DNA from: Deltaproteobacteria bacterium | Lineage (GTDB): Bacteria > Desulfobacterota > Desulfomonilia > UBA1062 | NCBI GenBank assembly: GCA_018433085.1 | Contig: JAHDRW010000038.1 | Coordinates: 44,117 to 108,116, forward strand | Direction: 5' to 3' | Length of the DNA stretch: 64,000 bases | Notes under the pieces: generated by a model | Database searches by the model: none | What the model saw: only the letters and a program-made list of their open reading frames with translations | What the model was told of the DNA's origin: nothing | Program-made: the position numbers and the translations under genes | Shown here: piece by piece, positions 25,162 to 32,704 of the stretch | Layout: every line of letters starts with the position of its first letter | How positions within the stretch are numbered: position 1 is the first letter of the stretch

Positions 25162-25401
25162 GATCAACTGATCTGCGACAATTGGAACTCCCGAAAGGAG
25201 CATCCTGTACAACTGAAAGCATTGCCCTGGATGCATTATCCGTAGACTACTGGTGGGAGATGTGCCGGAATCTTGATGGGCTCGACCCGGATATCCTCTT
25301 CCCCAGGCGCAACTCCCGGTATTTTTCTGGTGGAGATTTGAATCCTTATGGAGGATCATCTGCCTGGGAGGATGTATCTTTTCCCGGTCCTGAACGAAAT
25401 A

Positions 25402-25511
25402 TAGCAGTCATGGGGTCAGTAGCAGTCATGGGGTCAGGTCTCAACATATGACACTCCCTGTGTCATATGTTGAGACCTGACCCCGATCCTGTGATGACCC
25501 CGATCCTGTGA
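25402..25511. repeat. REP/MITE-like palindromic element with flanking tandem repeats
   Basis: The core is a perfect 25-bp inverted repeat (25430-25454 and 25460-25484) around the 5-base loop TCCCT; each arm runs from GGGGTCAGGTCTCAAC to ATATGACAC. On the left, TAGCAGTCATGGGGTCAG is repeated twice in tandem (25402-25419, 25420-25437). On the right, TGACCCCGATCCTGTGA is repeated twice (25478-25494, 25495-25511). From memory, GGGGTCAGGTCTCAACAT-type sequences are associated with REP-associated tyrosine transposases. No transposase gene is present here, so this would be a non-autonomous copy. Confidence 0.8.
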
Positions 25512-25535
25512 CATCAAATCCAACGGACAAGGGTC

Positions 25536-25567
25536 ATGCCGGGGCCAGTACCCGATCCCGCCGGCAT
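25536..25567 (-). terminator. weak hairpin after the V-ATPase operon
   Basis: ATGCCGG and CCGGCAT pair as a 7-bp stem with an 18-base GC-rich loop, 29 bp past the last V-ATPase gene. There is no T-run, so this is only a candidate. Confidence 0.3.
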
Positions 25568-25595
25568 TTCGGGCCGGACGGAGCGGGCTCCTCTC

Positions 25596-25919
25596 TCAAG
25601 CGCTGCTCGAGTTGTTCCCCTTCAGACGGGTGAGCATGAGGCTCACCACCTCGTCGAGCTTGGTGCCTGCGGTTTTCCGGTGGGCTTCGGCCTGCTGCCG
25701 GGCGTTTTCTATCATGGTTTCCGCCTGTGTTCTGGCGGTCTGCACAATCTGCTCCTGCTCTTTCTTTACCTCATCCAGGGGAAGGCTGCGAGAGAGAATG
25801 TCACCGGCCTGTTTTCTGGCTTCTTCGAGTATTGTCCCGGCCTCTGCCCTCGCCTGCCCCATCAGAGCTTCAGCCTCCTGTTCGATTTCCTTTACCGATC
25901 CGATGAAATCTTCTGCCAT
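25596..25919 (-). CDS. V-type ATPase peripheral-stalk subunit G/H-like
   Basis: The 107-residue protein is almost entirely charged and Ala-rich coiled coil (for example EIEQEAEALMGQARAEAGTI, then LEEARKQAGDILSR). It contains no membrane segment, as expected for the G (H) stalk subunit that pairs with subunit E in A/V-type ATPases. The heterodimer links the catalytic head to subunit I and resists rotation. It is the last gene of the operon, whereas G/H is often first in other bacteria. Identification rests on composition, length and operon position, because coiled coils of this type carry little specific signature. Confidence 0.72.
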   Translation of the reverse strand: MAEDFIGSVKEIEQEAEALMGQARAEAGTILEEARKQAGDILSRSLPLDEVKKEQEQIVQTARTQAETMIENARQQAEAHRKTAGTKLDEVVSLMLTRLKGNNSSSA

Positions 25920-25951
25920 GAGATTTCCTCCCTAAGTGCGTATGCTCTCTT

Positions 25952-26392
25952 TTAGAGAGTGAATACATATTGTGTCGTGGTCTTCAGCGCCCTGCGCATG
26001 GCACCGAGCTGGGACCGATAAATCCTGACGCCTGTTTTCTCCACACTCACCGGCATGTCCAGGACCTCGGCGAAAACCTTTGCCTCCACTCCCTGCTCCT
26101 CGTCGCCCCGGCGGCTCCGGACCAGCATGTCGCTTCGGCCGGAGTGCACCTCTATGATCATGGGCAGCATCAGCTCTTCCCGCTCATGATCGTCCAGGAT
26201 AGAGGCCAGATGTCTCAGCTCGTCGATTCTGAAAAAATGCTCCGACCCGTCGAGACAGGAGACCCGGGGATGTTCTTCGCGCAGGAGCTGTGAAAGCGTC
26301 TTGCGCTTTTTCGGCAGCTGGGCGTTCACCGAGCTGAGCTCGCTCCCCAGATAGCGGGCGATCACATCGTCCTGACCCTGATCAATAGGCAT
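25952..26392 (-). CDS. UPF0216/DUF61 family protein in the V-ATPase operon
   Basis: The 146-residue soluble protein reads VIARYLGSELSSVNAQLPKK, then RKTLSQLLREEHPRV, LDGSEHFFRIDELRHLASIL and a later PMIIEVHSG. This resembles the UPF0216/DUF61 family, which I know mainly from archaea and whose function is unknown. Here it lies between V-ATPase subunit D, overlapping it by 11 bp, and the G/H-like subunit, so it is co-translated with the rotary ATPase. A role in assembly or regulation of the ATPase is possible but unproven. The family assignment is from memory of its motif pattern and should be confirmed by profile search. Confidence 0.68.
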   Translation of the reverse strand: MPIDQGQDDVIARYLGSELSSVNAQLPKKRKTLSQLLREEHPRVSCLDGSEHFFRIDELRHLASILDDHEREELMLPMIIEVHSGRSDMLVRSRRGDEEQGVEAKVFAEVLDMPVSVEKTGVRIYRSQLGAMRRALKTTTQYVFTL

Positions 26393-27029
26393 AGGCCTCC
26401 CTCTTCTCGATCAGGAGCTTCACGTATTTCAGCCGGGCCACCTCCTCGCGGTCGCGTTCTTCGAATTTCATGGAGAGATACTTGATGGTAATGTCCAGTC
26501 CGGGTATCACCACATACTCCAGGGCGTTGTTGATGCGCTTGACCTTGTTGATCTCGTCGCCGAGCAGCTCCAGGGCGCTCTGGAGCTCGGCGAGCTCCAC
26601 CGTGGTGGAGAGGCACTTCCGCGCCATGTCGGACGTATATTCCAGGAGCGAGGAATTCTCGGCAGGAGAAACCGCATGGGCCGCCTCCCGGTTCTCCTCC
26701 ATCTGGAAGGTGGGAAGGCGCACCCCTGCCACGTTGCGGGTCGCGGCATGCAGGCTGAAGGGCATCTCGGAGATCATGAGCGTCTGCTCCACCGGTGCAT
26801 ACCCGTGATAGCCCAGAGAAAGAGACAGGGCCTTGTAGGCGTCGTCATACTCCTTCTGGAGCCGCTCCTTCACGTCCGCGCTCTCCCTCACGGTCTGGAG
26901 GAACTCCATGACCAGGATGGAGAGCCGGTCCTTGATGATCTTCTGGATCCGCGTGGCGAGCTTCAGACGCCGTTTCAGCCGGGCGAGCTCAATCTTCGTG
27001 GGTCTGGCAACACGTATTCTCGCCGCCAT
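26382..27029 (-). CDS. atpD: V-type ATP synthase subunit D
   Basis: The 215-residue protein has the subunit D pattern. The N-terminal helix PTKIELARLKRRLKLATR leads into a long coiled coil, and the C-terminal helix LLGDEINKVKRINNALEYVV carries the highly conserved INKVKRRxNALE-type stretch. D forms the central rotating shaft inside the A3B3 head and connects through F and C to the proteolipid ring. The length is normal. Its start follows the subunit B stop by 4 bp, and it overlaps the DUF61 gene at its 3' end. V-type naming is used, so atpD here is not the F-type beta subunit. Confidence 0.94.
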   Translation of the reverse strand: MAARIRVARPTKIELARLKRRLKLATRIQKIIKDRLSILVMEFLQTVRESADVKERLQKEYDDAYKALSLSLGYHGYAPVEQTLMISEMPFSLHAATRNVAGVRLPTFQMEENREAAHAVSPAENSSLLEYTSDMARKCLSTTVELAELQSALELLGDEINKVKRINNALEYVVIPGLDITIKYLSMKFEERDREEVARLKYVKLLIEKREAYAY

Positions 27030-27033
27030 GTCT

Positions 27034-28440
27034 CTACTCGCTCTCCGATGACTCGGGCAGGTACTTCTTGATGTATTTCTCGTTGATGAGTTTCAAGTCT
27101 TCCTCCGGGAGCATGGAGAAGATATCCCATGCAACGCTCAAGGTCTCCTCCACGGTACGCCGGCTGTGCTCGGCCTGGGCGATGAAATCCCGCTCGAACC
27201 GGTCCGCCGCCTCGAGATACACCTTGTCGCGATCGGTGAGCGCTTCCGAGCCGATGACCGTGGTGATCTCGCGCAGGTAGTTCCCCTCCGCATACATGGC
27301 ATAGGACTGCATGAAGACGTTGTTGTGATCCTCCCGGGTCTTGCCCTCCCCTATTCCCTCCTTCATCATCCGCGAAAGCGAGAGAAACACGTCGATGGGC
27401 GGGTAGATCCGCTTGCGGTCGAGCGGCCTGGAGAGCACGATCTGCCCCTCGGTGATGTAGCCCGTCAGGTCCGGGATGGGGTGCGTGATGTCATCGTCGG
27501 GCATGGTGAGGATGGGAAGAATGGTCACCGAGCCCTCACGTCCCGAGATCCGCCCGGCGCGCTCGTAGAGAGAGGCCAAGTCCGTGTACATATACCCGGG
27601 GTAGCCCCGGCGGCTCGGTATCTCGCCGCGCATGGCGGCAAGCTCGCGCAGTGCGTCGGCATAGTTGGTGATGTCGGTGAGGATGACGAGCACGTGCATG
27701 TCCATCTCCCAGGCCAGGTACTCGGCCGCCGTGAGCGCCAGCCGCGGGGTGGAAAGGCGCTCGATGACCGGGGACGAGGCGGTATTGATGAAGCCCACGG
27801 CCCGGCTCAGCGCGCCCGTTTCTTCCAGGTTGTTGATGAAGTATGCGGCGTCGTCGTAGCTGACCCCGATGGCGCCGAATACGATGGCGAAGTCGTCGGA
27901 CTTGCCCTTGAGCGATGCCTGGCGGATGATCTGGGCCGCGATCTTGTTGTGCGGCAGGCCCGAGCCGCTGAATATGGGCAGCTTCTGGCCTCTCACCAGC
28001 ACGTTGAGCCCGTCGATGGCCGAGATGCCGGTCTCGATGAACTCGGCCGGGGGCATGCGGGACGCCGGATTTGCAGGCACGCCGTTGATGTCCTGGTATT
28101 TCTGGGAGATAATGGCAGGCCCACCGTCGATGGGTTTGCCGCTCCCGTCGAAAATGCGCCCGAGAATGTCCGGGGAAAGCGGGAGCTTCAAGGTTTCGCC
28201 CTTGTATCTCACCTTGCTGTCGAGAAGATCGACCTCGCTCACCCCGCCGAACACCTGAACCACGGTGGTGCCCTTGCCGACCTCGATGACCTGGCCGCTG
28301 CGAACCTCACCCGTGCCCAGCTCCACATCGACGATCTCGCTGAACTGGATGCCCGGGATGCTCTCGATGATGAGCAGGGATCTGCGTGCCGTACTGATGG
28401 CCTTGGTCTGTCTGGTAAAGAGCTGCATGGAATCCATCAC
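27034..28440 (-). CDS. atpB: V-type ATP synthase subunit B
   Basis: The 468-residue non-catalytic head subunit contains FSGSGLPHNKIAAQI in place of a full Walker A, then VFGAIGVSYDDAAYF and ILTDITNYADALRELA. It also has the family stretch SRRGYPGYMYTDLASLYERAG. These are the landmarks of the archaeal/bacterial V-type B subunit. It alternates with subunit A in the A3B3 hexamer and contributes an arginine finger. The start ATG overlaps the subunit A stop by four bases (ATGA). The length is as expected (about 460-470). Confidence 0.96.
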   Translation of the reverse strand: MMDSMQLFTRQTKAISTARRSLLIIESIPGIQFSEIVDVELGTGEVRSGQVIEVGKGTTVVQVFGGVSEVDLLDSKVRYKGETLKLPLSPDILGRIFDGSGKPIDGGPAIISQKYQDINGVPANPASRMPPAEFIETGISAIDGLNVLVRGQKLPIFSGSGLPHNKIAAQIIRQASLKGKSDDFAIVFGAIGVSYDDAAYFINNLEETGALSRAVGFINTASSPVIERLSTPRLALTAAEYLAWEMDMHVLVILTDITNYADALRELAAMRGEIPSRRGYPGYMYTDLASLYERAGRISGREGSVTILPILTMPDDDITHPIPDLTGYITEGQIVLSRPLDRKRIYPPIDVFLSLSRMMKEGIGEGKTREDHNNVFMQSYAMYAEGNYLREITTVIGSEALTDRDKVYLEAADRFERDFIAQAEHSRRTVEETLSVAWDIFSMLPEEDLKLINEKYIKKYLPESSESE

Positions 28441-30191
28441 ACCCCTCCTTCTTCAAGGGAGACCGCCCCCCCTGCCATGTCCTGCCGGATGGAATCGATA
28501 TACTGATCGATCTCGTCGTTGGGCACGTCCTTCATACGGGAGATTCTCTGCTTGATCCTCGACGCGGAGATCTCGCTCACCATCATGCCCGCCTCGGCCA
28601 GGCCTCCGGCGAAATCGTTGAACTTCATGATGGTGCTGAGCATCAGGTGCGACCGCTTGGGGTCCGAGTAGGTGTCGACGGGATGATAGGCGCTCTGCAT
28701 CAGGAAATCCTCCCTGATCATGCGTGCGATGAGGAGCAGCAGCTTGTCGTTTTCCGGCAGGGCCTCCGGGCCCACCAGCCGGACGATCTCTTCGAGCTCC
28801 GCTTCCTTCTGGAGGGTGATGAGGGCCTGGTTGCGGACCTCGGTATAGTCCGGGCTCACCTTTTCCCACCAGGCGTCCACGGAATCCGCATACTGGCTGT
28901 AGCTCTGGAGCCAGTTGATCGTGGGGAAGTGCCTCCGGTTCGCCAGGGCCACGTCCAGCGAGTAGAGCGCGTCCACGATCCTGAGCGTGTTCTGGGTCAC
29001 CGGTTCGCTGAAGTCCGCGCCCGGGGGGCTCACCGCGCCTATGACCGTGGCCGACCCGACGCGGTCGGGGCTTCCGAGGCACTCCACCTTGCCCGAGCGC
29101 TCGTAGAAGGCCGACAGTCGCGAGCCCAGATAGGTGGGGAACCCCTCTTCGCCCGGGGTCTCCTCGAGCCTGGCGCCGATCTCGCGCATGGCCTCTGCCC
29201 AGCGCGAGGTGGAGTCCGCCACCAGGAGTATGTCGTAGCCCATGTCGCGATAGTACTCCGCCATGGTGATCCCGATGAATATACTGATCTCGCGTGCCAC
29301 CACGGGCATGTTGGAGGTATTGGCGATGAAGATCTCCTTCTCCTGCAGGTAGCGTCCAGAGCCCGGGTCTTTGAGCTCCTTGAAGCTGTGGAGAACGTCC
29401 GCCATTTCGTTGCCCCGCTCGCCGCACCCCACATAGATATTCAACTGGGTCTGCGACCAGCGGGCCATCTGCTGAAGGTTCACGGTCTTTCCCGTGCCGA
29501 ACCCGCCGGGAATGGCGGCCTTTCCTCCCAGGGCCAGGGGGAAGAGATAGTCGATGATCCGGGTGCCGGTCACCAGCAGGTCCACGGGGTCGAACCGCCG
29601 TCTATAGGGCCTGGGCTTTCTCGCCGGCCACCGCTGCATGAGGCTGAGAGGCCTGGTTTTGCCATTCGACCCGAGCATGGCCACGGTTTCTTCCACCGTG
29701 TAGTCACCTTCCTCGATGGAGTCGATGACGCCGCTCATCCCGGGCGGGACCATTATCCTGTGCTCGATAAGGCCGGTCTCCTGCACGGTGCCGATAATAT
29801 CTCCGCCCTCCACCTTGGCCCCCGCCTTTAAAGCGGGCGTGAAACGCCACTTTTTGTCCCGGTCGAGGGCATGCGTCCGTACGCCCCGGTGCAGGAAGTC
29901 ACCGACCTCGTTCTTCATGGTCACCAGCGAGCGCTGCACACCGTCGTAAATGTTACCCACGAGTCCCGGCCCCAGTTCGGCCATCAGGATCTCACCCGTC
30001 CGGGTGACCTTCTCGCCCACGGTCAGCCCGACGGTGTCCTCGTAGACCTGGATTACCGCCTTGTCCTGCTCCAGTCCGATGATCTCGCCGTTGAGCCGCT
30101 CTTCACCGATCTCCACCACCTCGTATACCTGGGAACCGCGCATGTCTTCCGCGATGATCACAGGTCCTGAAATCCTCCAGATCTTTCCCAT
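28437..30191 (-). CDS. atpA: V-type ATP synthase catalytic subunit A
   Basis: The 584-residue catalytic subunit has Walker A GGFGTGKT at residues 229-236. The catalytic-glutamate segment YVGCGERGNEMADVL follows, with Walker B-type ILLVADSTSRWAEAMREI after it. The non-homologous insert typical of V-type A subunits is visible before the P-loop (THALDRDKKWRFTP and DIIGTVQETGLIEHRI). It hydrolyses or makes ATP in the cytoplasmic V1 head. The length matches the family. It lies 18 bp after subunit F and is joined to subunit B by an ATGA overlap. Confidence 0.97.
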   Translation of the reverse strand: MGKIWRISGPVIIAEDMRGSQVYEVVEIGEERLNGEIIGLEQDKAVIQVYEDTVGLTVGEKVTRTGEILMAELGPGLVGNIYDGVQRSLVTMKNEVGDFLHRGVRTHALDRDKKWRFTPALKAGAKVEGGDIIGTVQETGLIEHRIMVPPGMSGVIDSIEEGDYTVEETVAMLGSNGKTRPLSLMQRWPARKPRPYRRRFDPVDLLVTGTRIIDYLFPLALGGKAAIPGGFGTGKTVNLQQMARWSQTQLNIYVGCGERGNEMADVLHSFKELKDPGSGRYLQEKEIFIANTSNMPVVAREISIFIGITMAEYYRDMGYDILLVADSTSRWAEAMREIGARLEETPGEEGFPTYLGSRLSAFYERSGKVECLGSPDRVGSATVIGAVSPPGADFSEPVTQNTLRIVDALYSLDVALANRRHFPTINWLQSYSQYADSVDAWWEKVSPDYTEVRNQALITLQKEAELEEIVRLVGPEALPENDKLLLLIARMIREDFLMQSAYHPVDTYSDPKRSHLMLSTIMKFNDFAGGLAEAGMMVSEISASRIKQRISRMKDVPNDEIDQYIDSIRQDMAGGAVSLEEGGV

Positions 30192-30209
30192 GGTTTAAGC
30201 CCTCACATA

Positions 30210-30563
30210 CTAGATTTCGATATTGAATCCGATGAGTTGCTTGGTATAGGCCTCGTAGAAGGCCTTCACGTCCATCGCGGCGGCCCGGTACCCCGAGGGC
30301 ACGGTGACGATGACCGGGGAGTACTGCTTTTTCTCCCTCCGGGAACGGATGACGTCCTGAACATATTCCGCCCACACCTCGGGCAGCACGATGACGGCTA
30401 CCGAGCCGTCCTCCAAAAAGGTCTCCAGTGCCTGGAGCACCGATTCCGCCGTATTCCGCCCCTCATCGACCACCCGGTACTTCTGTACCCCGGCCAGGCG
30501 CAGGAGCGCCGCCTGGTCCCTTGTGCCGATGACCGCCATGGTCAGATTCTCACGTCTTTTCAT
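30210..30563 (-). CDS. atpF: V-type ATP synthase subunit F
   Basis: The ATG at 30563, overlapping the subunit C stop (ATGA), gives 117 residues; a longer frame upstream is not needed. The sequence has the subunit F Rossmann-like fold: MAVIGTRDQAALLRLAGVQK, a central VAVIVLPEVWAEYVQDVI and a VTVPSG segment. F binds the central stalk subunit D. The tail EAYTKQLIGFNIEI resembles the C-terminal helix that contacts the head. The length is normal for bacterial F (about 100-115). Confidence 0.9.
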   Translation of the reverse strand: MKRRENLTMAVIGTRDQAALLRLAGVQKYRVVDEGRNTAESVLQALETFLEDGSVAVIVLPEVWAEYVQDVIRSRREKKQYSPVIVTVPSGYRAAAMDVKAFYEAYTKQLIGFNIEI

Positions 30564-31603
30564 AACCCCACCACCAGATAATCCTTGACCTCGGCCGGGG
30601 GCAGTCTGTCTTCCACGGCCTTCAGGGCGAACCGCACATTGCGCACCTCGTGCTCCTTGAAGATGAGGTGCCACAAGACCGCGCAGGGAGACAGCGATCG
30701 GGGTGAAAGCACCTCGCGGAGCCTCATGATCAGCTCGGACTCCATGATCCGGTCAATGACGTAGGCGCCCTGCTGTTCGGTCTGCCGGACTATCTCCTGG
30801 ACCATGGCATGGTACGGGGTATCCTCGAGCCGGGCTGCGATCTCCTGGACCTTGAGGCCCGCAAGCTCCCGCACCAGGTCCGGGGTGAGCAGATACCCTC
30901 CCGAGACAACACCTCCTCCATCGATCGTGCCCGTCATCCCGGAGGCAGCCGCCCGCAGGACCCTCCCCAGGATCAGGTAGTCGAGGAGTATGCCGTGGGC
31001 CCGCAGGAGAATCTCGCGATCGTCCATGCCCTCAAGCGTTTTCCGGAGCATCTGCAGATACAGATGGTCGAGCCCTCTCTCCGCCTGCCGGAGAGTCCTG
31101 CGATCGATATCGGTCATCCTGCGGATGGGCTCGGCGTATTCGGCCATGCCCCCCATGACGAGAACAGAAACGATCTCGCCCGGAGACTGCATGCGGGACA
31201 GGTCGTTCAGCAGCCCCTGATCGAAGAGCCTCCCTGCAGGGATCATGTGTGCGGGCCTCTGAAAGACCGCCGCCCTGAGTGCACTGACGATGTTGGCAAC
31301 GTCATATTTGTGCAGGTAGCGGTCGATGAGCCCGGCCACCCGTGGATCGGGTCTGAACTTTCTGATCCGGTCGAAATACCTGTCGAGATATTTCCAGAGC
31401 AGCTCATCCATCTCATCGAACCTTGCCACTCCATACTCGGAGAGAAACCCGCCCAGGTCGGTTCCCTTCATGAAATCCACGGCCTCGGCCATGGACGTGG
31501 CACGCAGAAGGATTTCTTCGAGCATCTCATGCTCCACGCCCTTTGCCTCCCGGGCCTTCAGGACGGCCACGAGAAACGCGAATCGGTTGCTGACAAGTCT
31601 CAT
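30560..31603 (-). CDS. atpC: V-type ATP synthase subunit C (AC39/d-type)
   Basis: The 347-residue helical protein matches subunit C of A/V-ATPases. It contains scattered motifs such as VANIVSALRAAVF and RRTLRQAERGLDHLYLQML, and a C-terminal HLIFKEHEVRNVRFALKAV, which is the conserved end of the AC39 family (KExExRNIR). Subunit C is a funnel that docks the central stalk onto the proteolipid ring. It is linked by ATGA overlaps to subunit E upstream and subunit F downstream, which shows a single translationally coupled cassette. Confidence 0.92.
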   Translation of the reverse strand: MRLVSNRFAFLVAVLKAREAKGVEHEMLEEILLRATSMAEAVDFMKGTDLGGFLSEYGVARFDEMDELLWKYLDRYFDRIRKFRPDPRVAGLIDRYLHKYDVANIVSALRAAVFQRPAHMIPAGRLFDQGLLNDLSRMQSPGEIVSVLVMGGMAEYAEPIRRMTDIDRRTLRQAERGLDHLYLQMLRKTLEGMDDREILLRAHGILLDYLILGRVLRAAASGMTGTIDGGGVVSGGYLLTPDLVRELAGLKVQEIAARLEDTPYHAMVQEIVRQTEQQGAYVIDRIMESELIMRLREVLSPRSLSPCAVLWHLIFKEHEVRNVRFALKAVEDRLPPAEVKDYLVVGL

Positions 31604-32196
31604 TGTCTGCCGTCTCCGAACAGGATATCGCCCACCTGGGGCATGAGCTTGGGTATGAGCATTTCGAGCCTGGTGTCGAAGGTGTTGTCCACGCTCACCC
31701 TACCATCGGTGCTCTCGCTGACGACCCCGCCCATGCAGATGGTCTCCTGCACATCGGTGATGCGCTCCTTGAGCTTCGGGTCGCGGGAAACGATATCCTT
31801 TACCTTCGCGACATCCTTGCCCGCGGTCTTGATCATCAGCGGCTGGTCGGACTGGAACGCATCCACCGCCTCGCCAATGAGATGCGACAGGGTACCCGCC
31901 TCCGGGGCGTTGCCGGTCAGCCTCTGTTTTACCCGGCTGATCATCTCTCTGATGATGTCGTACTTTTCCTTCAGGAGCTCCTGCCGGGCCCGCAGCTCGG
32001 CCTGAGCGATGATCCGGGCCGCTTCGCGCCTCGAATCGGAGAGGAGTCTCTGCTTCTCGGTTTCGAAACGCTGCCGCCACTGCTCCTCGGCCCTTCGGGC
32101 CATCTCCCCGGCCCTGGATCGCGCCTCGTCGACGAGCTCCTGCGCCTCCTGCCTGGCCTTGGAGAGAATGGCCTCCCGCATTTTTGGAGTTTCCAT
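31600..32196 (-). CDS. atpE: V-type ATP synthase subunit E
   Basis: The 198-residue protein has an N-terminal Ala/Arg/Glu-rich coiled coil (LSKARQEAQELVDEARSRAG and on to about residue 105), followed by a small globular C-terminal domain. That domain contains ICMGGVVSESTDGRVSVDNTF, the GGV...DGR..V.NT pattern of subunit E. E pairs with G/H to form the peripheral stalk. The length equals the family norm. It starts 21 bp after subunit K and its stop overlaps the subunit C start. Confidence 0.93.
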   Translation of the reverse strand: METPKMREAILSKARQEAQELVDEARSRAGEMARRAEEQWRQRFETEKQRLLSDSRREAARIIAQAELRARQELLKEKYDIIREMISRVKQRLTGNAPEAGTLSHLIGEAVDAFQSDQPLMIKTAGKDVAKVKDIVSRDPKLKERITDVQETICMGGVVSESTDGRVSVDNTFDTRLEMLIPKLMPQVGDILFGDGRQ

Positions 32197-32217
32197 GACC
32201 TTTGTCCTCCCGCCGGC

Positions 32218-32694
32218 CTACATGAGCTCAAGGATGCTCAGGGCCATGATCGTGAAGACCAGCCCCAGAACACCGATCAGCTCCACGAAGACGGCCAGCA
32301 TCATCGACGAAGTGAGTATCTGTCCTCTGGTCTTGGGCAGCAGGGCGATGCCCGATGCGCACACCGAACCCTGGAATATGGCGGAGAACAGCTCGGCAAA
32401 GGCAGCCATAGTCCCGATGGCGAGTACGGCGATCCCGCCTGCGATTCCCACGGTGAGATTCGGGAGCACCACGGTAAGAATGATGATCAGGATGATCAGC
32501 CCGTAGAAGCTCTGGGTCATGGGAAGAGAAGCCAGCACAATGACATTCCTCAGCTGTCCGGGCTCTTCCGAGAGAGTCCCCACGCCGGAGGATGCGGCAT
32601 TGGCGATTCCGATGGCCGATCCGGCAAGCCCGCCGGCCAATGCAAGTGCTCCACCTATTAGTGCCAGGGCCTGAATAAGGGTCATACTTTTCAC
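32218..32694 (-). CDS. atpK: V-type ATP synthase proteolipid subunit K, predicted Na+-type
   Basis: The 158-residue protein has four membrane helices arranged as two hairpins, a doubled c-subunit. The carboxylate is Glu138 in FVELIGVLG; the first hairpin has no carboxylate. Comparison with the remembered Enterococcus hirae NtpK shows all five Na+ ligands conserved: Leu57, Thr60 and Gln61 in LPMTQSFYG, Gln108 in IFQGSVCASG, and Glu138. This predicts a Na+-translocating rotor. The small GxGxG-rich segments of helices 1 and 3 line the ring. The gene lies between subunits I and E. Confidence 0.92.
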   Translation of the reverse strand: MKSMTLIQALALIGGALALAGGLAGSAIGIANAASSGVGTLSEEPGQLRNVIVLASLPMTQSFYGLIILIIILTVVLPNLTVGIAGGIAVLAIGTMAAFAELFSAIFQGSVCASGIALLPKTRGQILTSSMMLAVFVELIGVLGLVFTIMALSILELM

Positions 32695-32704
32695 CTCTCC
32701 TTTA

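Larger units (their letters stand above)
25162..25595. other. gap between dtxR and the V-ATPase operon
   Basis: No supported gene was seen. A 98-codon plus-strand frame from 25155 runs into the repeat element and has no family features, so it is taken as chance or a remnant. The gap holds a palindromic REP/MITE-like element (25402-25511) and a weak hairpin at 25536-25567 that may end the V-ATPase transcript. Confidence 0.6.

Noticed and set aside
25155..25451. 98-codon plus-strand frame next to dtxR
   Set aside because: It runs into the palindromic repeat, has no ribosome site or family similarity, and overlaps the dtxR promoter.
32218..32694. F-type c-subunit interpretation of the proteolipid
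   Set aside because: The double hairpin of 158 residues with one carboxylate and the surrounding I-E-C-F-A-B-D genes fit only a V-type enzyme.
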